Origin: Microglena sp. YARC
Lineage: Eukaryota > Chlorophyta > Chlorophyceae > Chlamydomonadales > Chlamydomonadaceae
NCBI GenBank assembly: GCA_022414725.1
Contig: CM039464.1
Coordinates: forward strand, 45,294,312 to 45,358,311
DNA length: 64,000 bases
Direction: 5' to 3'
The notes beneath the pieces were generated by a model. The model saw only the letters and a program-made list of their open reading frames with translations. It made no database searches and was not told the origin of the DNA. The translations under genes were made by a program, and so were the position numbers. Of this stretch, positions 22,176 through 34,394 are shown one piece after another; position 1 is the stretch's first letter, and each line of letters opens with the position of its first letter.

Positions 22176-25100
22176 ACAAGTCCTGTGCGGGAAATTGGCT
22201 GAGAGCGTTGGCAATGGAACAACATGTGGCAACGGACTGGAGCTGACTGAAGCCAGTTAGTTATGAGATAGTTGGCTGGCGTGTCAGGCTTCGTTTTTTC
22301 GGTCGGACAGACGTACAACAGGGTGAATCTGGGGGCTCCTGCCCCCCAGAAGGGGAGGCTCCACCAAAAAATCTCTATAGATCTATGTTGTTGCCAAGTT
22401 AGTAAGTTGCTATTTATAATATCGCAAGGAACAGTTCCACACAGCATACTTGCTTATTAATTAGGCAATCAATTATCTCCATGTCTGAAGTGAGAACCGA
22501 TCAACAGAAGCAACGTTGCCTTGTAGCTGTCCTGTTATGCGCTGCTAGCCTGGGGAGCTCATGCTAGACCCTGGAGTAGCATTGAGGACTGATGAGGCGG
22601 TAGGCAGAAGGGTCGTAGCCTTGGATGGGTTGCATGAACATGCGCTGTCTATATTTCGGATTTCTGTATGCCAGGTTGAGTAGCTACTTGGGCTACTCAA
22701 GCCTGATGCCAAGATTGTTGCAAAGCCATTGCATGGCTGAGCGCGGAGCCTGATGGGTCCGGGGGCATTGCCGAACCCATGCGTTATCATGCAGCGAAGG
22801 AATGGCAACGCACTGGCGACCCATCGTCAAAAAATATCATGAGCCAGCAGGCCAAAGCTTGTAGCAAGGAAAAAGTGATAAATAAGGGGGGGGGCACTGT
22901 GTGGGCATGATAGTGCCTCCACCCAACCCTTTAGGCACATATTACATGTGTAGTGGTTCCTGCGCTTTTCCCTAGATAAACCCAGCGATTCCTTCAAGGA
23001 ATGTTGGTGCATAGCATCTTGAATGGGTGTTGGGCAGCACTGTTTAGTTTTGGGGCTACACGTAGCAGCTTCTAGGCAGATACCTTTCCCTGTCCGTGGG
23101 CCAAACCTGGAGCTAGCTAGTGCGTCTGAAAGCTGATATGACAAGCATTCAAATGCAGCTGCAAGCATTGGGTTTGGCCCAGTGGCTGGCTATTAGAGCT
23201 GGCTGGAAGGTGCCAAGAGTAGCCTACTGTTTGTGGAGGTGAGGGTTAGATTGTTGGTTGCCTTATGGGGATCCTGTGGGGGGGAGGCAGCCCGTTGGCT
23301 TGCACTGGGGCGAACCATCAATATGACTTACCTAAAAAGACATAACCTGGGCTGCTCACCATCTTCCAATTCCAATCTCCCCGTGCGAGACCCACAGAAA
23401 CCAAGGAAGGGAACCAGGGCAGGCAAAACTTAATGCGGCCGGTGACTGCGCAGGTAGGTGGAAGGATTCATGGAATCACTGCTTCTCTTTTGGGCTGCGA
23501 GCATCAGCTTCTAGGCAGCTCCCCTGGCTTGCTACCCAGTTAAACTTAAAGCAACTCAGTGCATCTAGAAGCTGACAGAATCAGCTTTCCAGCACTCATT
23601 AAATTTTGGACCTTAGCCAAGTGTCTGGTTCATGAAGCTACCTAGAAGCTGCTTCTCGTAGCCAGATAGCTATGCATGGAATCATAGGTCGGAGGTCATT
23701 TCTGAACTCTCCTGCGCCTGAGTGATAGATTTGACTGATAAATGGTTGTCCGGCCAACTCTGGGCTGCTCAAAGTCTTCAAATTCCAAGTCCCCCCCCCC
23801 CCCCCCCCCCCCGTGCGATACTCACAGAAACCAGGGAGCGAACTGGGCGTATTAGAAAGTTTAAACGGTATAAAGACTTGCCTAGGTCCTGAGAGCTGAG
23901 TCCTATTAGCTGCCCTGTCTATTTGGTTCAGTAGTTTTATTTTTTTGAATCTTCTGAGATCTTCTGCTGCTTTTTTAGATTGGATAGGGTTCCTTCCATA
24001 GTCCCAGCTTATGGGGCTGCACACCATCTGGAGGCAGAGTCAGCATTGGGCATTAAAAACTCTTCTACACCACACTCATTAGTGCAGATTGTGATCAAAA
24101 TTGTGTGAACAGTTTAACGACAAGTCAATCTCTTTTTGTTTCTCGTCTAAGACTCGCGATATTGCGGTGTGAAGTTGAACTTGGGCTTGCTTGCCAGTGC
24201 ATAGCTTCAACCAGCAATTTGGCTGGTCGCCGCCTTCAGTAAAAATGTCAACGCGAACAAATCATGTTTCCCCCTTTTTTCTCTTTAATGTTTCCATTTT
24301 GTTTGCTTTTTCTTCTGAACGATCAAAAAATCAATACACGGAACCTGCACGGAACTAATTATTCCAATCTCTTCACACATTCCTGAACAAGCAGAGGAAG
24401 ATTCGCTAGACCCTTCCACTTCTGGATAACACATCAGATAATGCAGAGGAACCGTTTTACTCTCAGATTGGGAAATCAGGTTCTGGTACTTACTTCTCGA
24501 ATTCATCCATGCTTTGTCCCTACATTCAAAAACTACAAGGTGCTCATCTTGTTCACGGTTCCAGAAATCCAGAATCACAAAGATGACACTCGATCCTTCG
24601 AAGGGACGATGGGGCGTTTCCATCTATAAGTTCCCACCTTCAGGTAGGGGGAGGAAGTTCTAGATCTGCAAACTTCACGCACCACCTTCTGAGGTAGGTC
24701 TCTGTTGAGATAAGAAGGCATCTCTTGTTTGGCAATCTCATCCCATGAAGAGAACATCCTAGTATGGTACACAGCATGCCTCATTTGAATATCTGGGGAT
24801 TTACTATGACCAACACCTAAGGAAGACGATCATATCTGGGGATTTACTTTGTATAGTGGCATCAACTTGCAAAAATAGGCAGAGACAATTCTTGTTGATA
24901 AGGGGACATGAACTTGGTTGCATAGATCCAGTCAGCAATTTGTCTGCTCGTCGTCTTCGGCGGTAAAATTAATTTATAGGGAAATGTGGACGTTATTCAA
25001 ACAATCAAAAATCTAAGCATTCTGATCAACATATAATGGAATAGATTCAATCTCTCCTTTGGGAAGGGTAGAAGCCGGACTTGGGCACTTAGGGTTGGAC

Positions 25101-26146
25101 ACGACGGAGAACGCAGCGTCCTGAACTTCTCCATCGCAGATGCAACGTTGAAGAGTCCACTGCGTCGCAGGATGCAAATTGGGGAAGGTCCGTTGGGTCG
25201 CAGGACGCAGGCTATACAGTTGGTTGCGTCTCAGGCAGCAGAGCTGGGGGTCCTCCTGAATTACCCTGTTGAGCACCTAGGGTATGCTTCGAGCAAACTC
25301 AGCTAGGGAACGGCAACTAATATTAATGTTTGAAAAACTAATATAAACTAATATTAGTATAGTGTCACAGTAATATAAGTTTAATATTAGTATAGTGTCA
25401 CAATAATATAAGTTTTTCAAATAAATTCGAAATTCTGGTGAGACGGCTCGTCCGACTAAAATGATATCATATTATTTAATATTATTTATTCACTAATACT
25501 GTAATAATATATAACATAGCCGGCCCCAAGCTAACTGTAATCAAAATATTCTCCACAAGGTCGGGCGAGCTTGGACTTCGACTTGAATACAGGGTCCCCA
25601 GCACACCCAATGGAGTTGCAACTTGAAAAAAACTAGACCACTCACTGACTCGAGGCATTCTTCAGTTGCTGACTAAGCAGAAAAGTGCCTAAAACATTGT
25701 CTCCCTCCCTTGGCACATCCATGATATCCATCTAATGGAAAACGAACGAACGAAGTGACTCGAGGAATAAAGAACACCTGCGTCAGTGAAGAGGGCCAAC
25801 CTCAGGAGAGACGAGTTTTCGCCTATGACCCGATGAGTCGAGGAGACTCCCGAACCCCGATTCTAGGGCTGGATCGGGCTGGATCCGGGCTGGATCCGGG
25901 CTGGATGGTGGATGGTGGATGGTGGGCCTACGCGCCCGGGACCTACGCCGACCTACACCGGGGGCCTACGCCCGGCGTGGCAGGGCCTACGCCGGCCTAC
26001 GCCGTGGCGGCTGGGAAGCTCCTAGGAACTAGCAGTACCGATACCGTACATTTCAGGTTGGCTGCCGGAGTCTGTGCGACTTTCCTCTCTCTCCCTCACC
26101 TTCCGCATAATTCAAGCGCTGCTCTTAGAAGCGCGTCTATCCAAAC
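22176..26146. other. Gene-poor interval with dispersed repeats
   Basis: It contains family B (22160-22375, minus), family C (23035-23230, 23490-23665), family A (23335-23425, 23745-23865 with a C run at 23796-23812), a family-H fragment at about 23270-23330, and family D (24180-24250, 24905-24970). Open stretches at 24285-24623 (minus, 112 residues from an ATG) and 25013-25276 (minus) show no recognisable domain. AT-rich near-repeats of TAATATTAGTATAGTGTCA lie at 25318-25420. A direct promoter for the gene at 26147 cannot be defined. Confidence 0.55.
24285..24623 (-). CDS. Unrecognised 112-residue open reading frame
   Basis: ATG-initiated and uninterrupted, of mixed non-repetitive composition (contains FVILDFWNREQDEHLVVF and PLHYLMCYPEVEGS). 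An overlapping frame just upstream (24575-24784) also looks protein-like (SWDEIAKQEMPSYLNRDLP), which suggests a frameshifted relic of something larger, possibly an old mobile element. No family recognised and no splice sites that would extend it. Confidence 0.2.
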   Translation of the reverse strand: METPHRPFEGSSVIFVILDFWNREQDEHLVVFECRDKAWMNSRSKYQNLISQSESKTVPLHYLMCYPEVEGSSESSSACSGMCEEIGIISSVQVPCIDFLIVQKKKQTKWKH

Positions 26147-29100
26147 ATGGTATCCGAAAGCAGATGGAAGGTAAAGCAGGTTACGCAGCCCGACACCCCG
26201 GACCTGCGCGGCAGTGTTCTAGGACCCAAGGGCTATAAGGAGAGGTGCAAGAGGAAGCGGGATGAGCAGCACCTGTTAGAGGTGATAGACCCCTCCACTC
26301 TGCCGGGGGCGGGAATGGAGGTGGACGACGAAGATGGAGCCGCTAGCAAGCGACGGAAAGCTGAGGGCGCCAAGTTCATTCCGGTGAGTCACGAGCCGCT
26401 GTCTAAAGCAATTCGCTGTGTTGCGTGACAGGACTGCTTGCAGCATGCAGTTTTGCCATGGGATATTGCCTTTCTTTTTCTCAGGATTTGTTGGAAGACC
26501 TCTCCGGGATGTTGTGGAGCGGGATTGTCTTGGGCCAACAATGGCCTGTCTATGAATGTGATGTACTGTATGTTATGCAATGGTTAGGCTGTCTAGCCAG
26601 TAGCCTTGGAGGCAGGCAAGCTGGTTGGCCGGCGGCCAAGGAAGGATTCCTCCATTCTCCGTGTGTGACCTGGTTTCTGAGCATGTCTTGTTCACCTGAT
26701 TGAGCATGTGTGTTATGCAGCCCCATAGTAGGCCATGCCTGACCTTTTGTATGGCGCCCAACTGTCGCCACATCAGCTGCATGTTTGCATGGAGGCTACA
26801 TGGCGGGCCAGTGGCGAGGGAGTGATTCCTCCCTTCTCCCTGTGTTACCTGGATTCTGAGCATGCCTGGTTCACCTGATGGTTACATGTGTGTTATGCAT
26901 ATATAGTAGGAAATCAGAATACGGTTTGCATAATGCATGCGATTTAGGCTGATCTATCCTATTCATTATGAAAACATCAGGTGGGGTGTGGATGGAAGAA
27001 TAATGCCCATGTCAATAGCATGGAATGGAAATTGGTGGTTGGTCCTAGTGAAAGCAAACGGGCTGGCCCTCTCAACCTTATGCCTTGTAACAAGACGTAC
27101 TATTTATTTATTCATGGAATGGAATGAGCAAGCAAAACCTCTGTCTATCATCTGACTCTGCTCACAGGGCATATCGAGTAGATAGAGTACTTTCTTCACT
27201 GCAAAATTGGGGGGTCTTCGGCACCTCATCTGCGCCCCTACGGCACCCTTCCCACCCAGAATGCACCCTTATAACCTTCTTCGAAGGGTGCTGTAGACCC
27301 CCCACAATTTGCAGTGAAGTTCCCTTTGACTATGCAAACCACGGGCACATTTGGAGTCCAGTAGGGCACCAGTAAAATATTATCATCCTCATCCTCATCT
27401 TCATTATCCTTATCATCAACCACGGACTATCTTTCGTCTGCGCACTTTATTTCGTATTTCATCAACACTCTTTATTTCATATTTCATCTACTCGTTGCAT
27501 TTCATATTTCATCCACACACTGTATTTCATATTTCATCTGCACACTATCTTTCATCCAATCCCGTCTGCTCCTGTTGTAGGTCTCAGGCAGGACGTGGAA
27601 GGGAGAGTCCAAGCCAGCGGGTCGGGTCATGAAGTGCGCGTCTGCAACAACCTGGGAGAAGAAAATGGAGGAAAAGGCTATTCGAGCAAACTTTCTATTG
27701 CGCAAGAAGGAGGCGCTGGAAATAGTTACCGAAGCTAAAAAGGTATGATCCTCAAATTATATAACTTATTGTATCCACAAAACCCATTAACCATATACAC
27801 TAAACCCTAACCAGTACCCATATCCACTAACCCTTATACCACTAAACATATCCAATCCACTTACCCCTGTACCACTGAACATATCCATTAACCCCAAACC
27901 CGAAATTCAAAAAACATATATATGTATCAAGGGGGAGGCAGGAAGACAATTTTTGAGCTGCATGTTTAATTTTGACAAAATTTGACAAAAATTGGACCGC
28001 ATGTTCCGATTCAGATGGGAGTAGGAATTGTGGAAGTATTTTTACCTTAGGAGGGGAAAAATAAAGTTGAACCAAAGTTGTTACCCCCCCCCCCCCCCCA
28101 TAAACCCCCTTATCCCTCCTTACCCCACCTAAAATGGGGGTCATTCTAAAGATCTTTTCTTGCCTTATCCATTTATGCTCTTACATCTTTCATGGGGTTG
28201 CCCAAACGTGATTTATTGCTAAGTTAGGAGTTGGGTCCAACCAACTCTGGAGACCTCCAACTTCCTGTTCAACTTTATTTTTGGTGAAACAAAAGTTGTA
28301 ATCGGATCCTGAGGACAAGCTCTATTTGAAGCAAAGATTTAAAGCAAGGATGCACTCGATTTTCACCCATCCATACTACAGAATTAAATGATCACTGTCG
28401 CACAAACTCAGGGCCCCCGTCGTTGAAACGATTGTTTGGGGTTCAGTTAATCTGTGCTTTTTCTTTTCTAAGCCTATCCTAACACAGTTGGGCAAGTCCC
28501 TCTAGCCTATTTGGCCTACCCTTGAACTGTAACACACACATACATACTCATCCGCACAGTACATGATGTCGCTCACCATCGACGCTTCGCGCTCTATAGA
28601 CGGTGCTACCGAACCGCCTCAGGATGAGCCTGTGGTCGCCACTTGTGGCTTGCAAATTGGCCTGGAATTTCCTGGAAAAAAAACTGTCCATCGTACTTTT
28701 CCTCTTCCCTTCTTCAGGCTAAGGGACTGGAACGCAAGAATGCATTTGACCCATTCTCTTCCGACTTCCGACGGTACATGACATCGCTAAATTTTGCGCT
28801 CCCCACTTTCCTCCTGCAGGCTAAGGGACTGGAGCGTAAGAATGCACGCGAGCGCAAGAAGGCAAACCAGGAGAAGAGCCAAGTCGTGCAGAAGGTACGT
28901 CATTTGCTTGGGTCACTCTGGGTGGGTGGGAGGTGAGGTGTCTAGATTTGCACACTTGGATCACTGAAGAAATTATAGCAGGCTAAGGGACAGGAGCGCA
29001 AAAATGCACAAGCTTAAAAGAAGGAAAGTTAGGCGAAGAGCCAAATTGTGCATAGGGAATGTCGTTTGGTTATGTCACAACTCTATATTTGCTTATGCGG

Positions 29101-29998
29101 ACCTCTTTCTGATGATTTTTTCACTGGATAGTTTGGCTCTTAAATGTTTTGTGATGTTCACAAGTCCCCCGTGACTACGTCAGGCCGCGGGCACATTTGG
29201 AGTCCAGTAGGGCACCAGGAAAATGCAAACATCATCATCATAATCATAACAATTTACTTACTTGCCTCCCTGTCTTCTTGACTGATGTTGTGCCATCCGT
29301 TGATTTCCGGATTGCTTGAATGAACGATGATAATCATGTAGCAGATGGTTTGGATATGGGTTATCAAAACACTTCGAAGTTTACAGTTCGTACCTCCAAC
29401 TTGAGAACTTGGAACTTAAGATTTCTGAAATTTTGCCTGAAATTTTGCCTTCAAAAAGGTGGAGGTGCTAACTACGAACTACAAGACCCAAATCCAAATC
29501 ATCCCCTAAATGGCTATAACAGAATGAATGGATGATTGAAAGAATGAATGAATTAAAATGTGGCTTTCTTCCTGGCTGGCTGTTTTGTTGTCAGATTGGC
29601 TGTCTGACTGACTGACTTGATTAGCTGGCTGGCTGGCTGACCAATTAGATGGATGGATAGACGGACGTGTGGACGGGTGGGTGGACGGGTATGATAGCTG
29701 GGCGGGCGGTTGGATAGACGGATAGGTGGATGGGCGGGAGGTGAACAGAAGAGCTTGCATGTTGGTGGCCAGCTGGCAGGCGGAAGAGTAGTCAAAAACG
29801 GGCAAGCAGATACTTGAGCTGGTGATAGTGGAGCAGTTGAGTACAAATGGGCTGTTGCACGGTTGGGCTGTTGAGCTGAAACTTACTTCATTTTGCTTGT
29901 TGTTGCGATATCTGCAGGTCAGCACCAACACAGTCAAGAGGATGATGAAGAACCGAAAGCAGAAGAAGCTGCTGAAGAAGGCGGACACAAATCCCTAG
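26147..29998 (+). CDS. CGR1/CCDC86-like rRNA-processing protein
   Basis: Four exons join in phase 0 to 184 residues: 26147-26383, 27581-27742, 28820-28894 and 29918-29998. The N-terminal third is acidic/basic and contains KRKRD and SKRRK nuclear-type signals. It is followed by the family hallmark VSGRTWK, the TTWEKKMEEKAIRANFLLRK helix, a Lys/Arg-rich helix (ERKNARERKKANQEKSQ) and the C-terminal signature NTVKRMMKNRKQKKLLKKA. CGR1-family proteins act in the nucleolus in 60S subunit/pre-rRNA processing. The start ATG follows a purine at -3 (AACATGG). Yeast CGR1 is shorter (about 120 residues); the extra length here is mainly N-terminal. Two decayed copies of exon 28820-28894 flank it. Confidence 0.9.
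28553..29050 (+). repeat. Copies of CGR1-like exon 28820-28894
   Basis: The acceptor plus GCTAAGGGACTGGAACGCAA, followed by GAATGCA, is repeated at 28719-28747, about 101 bp upstream of the real exon. The flanking words TACATGATGTCGCTCACC (28561) and TACATGACATCGCTAAAT (28776) mark the same duplication. A third copy at 28979-29054 spans nearly the whole exon but has an in-frame stop (GCACAAGCTTAA) and lacks the donor. Confidence 0.8.
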
Positions 29999-30044
29999 CC
30001 ATCAACCTGCATGGTTGTCCAGTTTGGGGAGGGGGAAAGGTTCG

Positions 30045-33000
30045 CTGTTTCTTTTTGGGGCTACTCCTGGCAGCTTCCCGCCAGCTTCAATAGCCAGCCA
30101 CTGGGCCAAACCCAAAGCTTGCAGCTGCATTGGAAGGTCCATAACGACAACTTGCAGACACACTAGCTAGCTTCAGGTTTGGCCCAAGAAAGGGGGAAAG
30201 GAGCTGCCTAGAAGCTGCTACTCGTAAATGAAACGTAAAATGAAGCAGAGGAAATGTTTTCGGTTTTGAGCAGTTTTAGAGATGAATATAACAAAATGTT
30301 TATCTTCCAGCTCGTTAGGTGGTGCCGTTTGGCTTCCATAAGCTGTGAATATTTAATGATGGTGACGGCATTTGTCCTGGTGCCCTACTGGACTCCAAAT
30401 GTGCCCGCAGCTTGACGGAGCCAAGGGGGTCTTGTGCACGTCATGCCCAAGAATACAAATAAGCAATGGCTGGTTTATTTCAGATAGAACTTTCAATATA
30501 TGATACACAGGTAGGCAATAGTGGTGCAGCAGTATGAACATTTGAAAGTGCAATGAGAATCGCACAAATAATTTACTTTCGCACGAACTCAGGGCCTCTG
30601 TCGGTAAAACGATTGTTTGGGGTTTAGTTCATCGGTGCTTTTTCTGTTTAGACCTTCCTGATATCATGGGTGGGCAAGTCCCTTTAGCCCATTTGGCCTA
30701 CCCCTGGACTGTAACATGCGCCCACACTCAATAATACGATTGTTTGGCGTTCAGTTCATCGGTGCTTTTTCTGTTTAGACCCTCCTGATATCATGGTTGG
30801 GCCCTTCAGCCTATTTTGCTACCGCTGGACTGTAACAACATACACAGTATGTAATGCAGCATGGGGGTTGCCAGGTAGACTGATTTGTGAATTTGAATTG
30901 TTACATGGTTTTTCAGCCAACTCAGGGCTGCTCGCTGTCTTCCAATTCCAACTCCCATCCGTGCGATACCCACGGAAACCAGGGAGCGTACTAAACAGAT
31001 TAGACATTTAGACGCCCGTGTGTATACCCACTCCCCCAATGCATGATATATGCTTGACCTGAGATATTTGGTCATGTCAGTGTTTTTCTTTTCAGCTACA
31101 GGCTGCAGCTTCTAGGCAGCTTCCCTGACTGGCTATTCAGCCAAACTTGGCGCAGCCTCGAGCACCTTGAAGCTGACATAACCAGCTTTCCAGAACTGGC
31201 AAGTGGAAGGCTCAGGGAGCTGCCTAGAAGCTGCTATGAAAAGCCGAAAAGAAATGCCCTGGGTCATGTCGATGATTGCTTGTGTTGCATCCCCTCGGGC
31301 TAATGTCTAGGTTTGAGCTTCAAAAATTGTCAAATGGGCCCCAACGCAATAATATTGAGATGGGCGAGGGTTAGGCCTTGCGAGGTGATAAGATGCAGAC
31401 ATATATCGGAATGGGTTGTTGCATGGTTTTTAAAGCCCAACTGGGCTGCTCACCGCCTTCCAAGTCCAAGTCCCCTCCGTGCGAGACCCACGGTAACCAG
31501 GGAGCATACTGGGGGGATGCAGGTGTGGTGGAGTTGCCATGTGGGCACATTTTCAGATGTAGGTTTAACCACTCCAGTCACTGCGATCCTTTGCACAAGT
31601 TATTTTTTTTCTGGGGTGTAGCATCTTCCTTTTCTAGTTTTAGCTGATACTGTGAGGTGAATTGTAAAAATGCATGCAGGCTTAGGAAAGTGAATGGCCT
31701 GTCTGTTGTGAATTCAGATTCTCCTGATCAGCAATGATGCCTTCCATTATTTACGCGTTAGTATTGGGCTGGTTTTGGGCTGAGCCCCCCCTTCTGGGGG
31801 GCGGGAACCCCCAGGGTTACCCATTTGTCTGGCGACTGAGACGAAGCCTGGCACGTCAGCCAAAGTCTCATAACTAACTGGCTTCGGTCAGCTCCATTTC
31901 CGTTGCCAACGCACTCCGTCAATTTTCCGCGTCGCTTGTGACGCTGCTTAGGGCCAGTCTACCGGTACTTGAACATGACGGGTTTTGTACAGGCCCACTT
32001 AGTCACTTACCCACTTTTCATTCTCATGGCCTACTGTTGTCATGAACCCTCAGCTCGTACCAGTCGCATACATCCTTTCATTGACATTCGACTGAGTGAG
32101 CGATCGGGACATCCGGAAGTCTAAATTGGAGAAAAGCATGACGTGGTCATAATTTCAAATGATACCGCACATGCAGCATTAAATGCCAGGATTGAAAGGT
32201 GTGAAAACCCTTCATTTGTAATTAAAGGCCTTGGAAATGGATGGTAAAAAACACTTGGCTAAAGTGGTCGAAGGCTGGCCCCACTTCAGTTGAGACCTAG
32301 AACCAGTTGGCAAAACCTCAATGAAGAAGAGCCTAACGGGTATCGTACGGCACAGTATATGTATGAGGTTGTATGTTGGTACAATCCAGGGGTATCAAAA
32401 TAGGCTCAAGAGACCTGCCCAACCATGATATCAGGACTTCAGAAGGTGTTATAGACGACTTGTATGTCTCTATCTGAGTAGGCAAAGAGCGGGCAGGTTA
32501 CTACCCGGTCCCGAGTTTCCTGCCGTCAGCAGTACTGTGCACTACAGACTGCCTTAGTATATCATCGACTCAGTGCTGTGTTAGTGGTACAGTGAGAATT
32601 TAATTCTACGTCTGATCATGATGATCTTCAGCATTGAATATCGTCCGACATGAACTTAAGCTTGGTGACCGTACATGAACTTGAACTTGAGCTTGGTGAT
32701 CGAACATGAACTTGAACTTTGTTACACGACCCCAGCCAGAAATTTGGCTGCTCGCCATCTTCGGCAGTAAATATACTTTACGAAGCTGAAGGCCCCAACG
32801 TGTTAAGGCGGCTCGTGTCCTCAGTAGTGAGATCAACAGCTAAACATCGAAGGCCATCGAAGCATCGGGGGGTGAAAGTCCTTTCACAACTAAAAACAAA
32901 TCGGTGTGTTTTGAAATCGCGAGGTTTGAAATTTTGAAATGCAAGCCCTCCAACTAAAACTGGAAGTACTGTACCCAGCCCCGCAGGCAGTTAGTTCATT

Positions 33001-34394
33001 CATCAGGTGACGACTCCAGTCTAGGAAAAAAGGGAGATCGTTGGGTACGGGTCTAGGAAGACACGTGTAGACAGGTAGAACCATGGACGAGCTAACGCTG
33101 ATAAGAAGGACATGTTGAAAGCCTTGGCCTTGTGACGGCTAGAAACAGTGTGAACAAACTAGTTTGTTCGAGTTTCTATTTTCCTGGTAATATTGTTTTT
33201 ACAGACAAAGACGACGAGCAATTGCCTCGAAAAGGCCTATCATCCATCCATGGTTGGCACCTAATTGGTCGCGCCCTGTCTTTAGCATAGTATGAAGGGA
33301 CAAGGTTCCCCATGCAAGGGGGATAACATAGCTAGCTACAGTGAGCGGTGCGAGAGTAAGAGCTTGCAGGGGTGTGGAATGTAATGAAAGTCAAATATAT
33401 CTATATATCGCGATAACATCAGTAGAAACTATCACCAACGGCGACAAAGGCGTACCGCTGACAGATATCATGGGGCAAGTGATGCGTGCTACCACGACGA
33501 CGACAACGAGCAGCCAAATTGCTGGCTGAAGTTATGTGACCAAGTTTAAGTTCAAGAAGAAACTAAATGTTCACACTTGACCTGACGAAAAGTTAACTTC
33601 ATATCATGCTGGCAACAGGTTAAGCCTTTACTTTGTTACAAAATAATGAATTTCCTTGGATGCATAACAATCCTTGGTTAGTACATGAATTTTCTTGGAT
33701 ACGCAACAATCCTTCGCTGGTACATAAAACCAAACACAATGGTCATCCCATCCGATTCAACCATCTAGCTAGGGGCTAACCCATCCGATTCTAACTCTAC
33801 ACATGCCATATGTGAAATGTACCCAATGCTACCTGGTGTCTAATATTGCGGAGGGGGTCCGATGCTGGTAGCCGTGCCGCCCCCCTAGATAAGTATCCAG
33901 TACAATACGCCTATGGCAATAATTTGCCTAATTAATCAGTGACCCATTCACACGTTGTTGGGAACGAGCACAGCAGATTGTGCTTTGGCATAGTCACTCA
34001 TGATTACTTTCTCAGCACAAAGTATTTTCTTTTCACATGAATATGGTTTCTTTGCACTTCGTCTTCACATAAATCGGTTTTTCTGTTCACATCAATAGGG
34101 TTTTTATAACATCACACCATGGTGGTGCTCTCAGCCCTGAAAACTTGGAGCATGCATACCACTGTGGTCTGCAATTGACAATGGTCTGAAACGGGCAATG
34201 GTCAGCATTAGGTTATGGCCAATGCTGCAATGGGCTACACTGCTGCAATGGGCAATGGTCCGCATCAATCAATGGTCGGAATTAGGCAATGACCACTTCT
34301 GCAATGGGCTTCAATGCTGCAACATGAGATTCCATGTTGCATCATCTCTATTCTCATCCTCCCCTCGCTGTATCCCTCAACCATCCATGGGTGA
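30045..34394. other. Gene-poor interval with dispersed repeats
   Basis: Family C copies at 30045-30235 and 31080-31250, family E (minus) at 30360-30440, family G at 30565-30840 and 32375-32460, family A at 30895-31010 and 31415-31515, family B at 31755-31960 and family D at 32700-32775 and 33500-33560. Short tandem GCAATGGGC/TGGTC words occur at 34180-34330. No coding exon with splice signals was found. Confidence 0.5.

Noticed and set aside
21319..22447. Trp/Met/Asp/Gly-rich minus-strand frames
   Set aside because: Translation of the CCATCCATCCCATATAAT minisatellite within and beyond the transporter gene.
28563..28781. Plus-strand frame MMSLTIDASRSIDGATEPPQ as an extra CGR1 exon
   Set aside because: It spans a decayed copy of exon 28820-28894 and its upstream intron; the phase-correct join does not need it and the family has no such segment.
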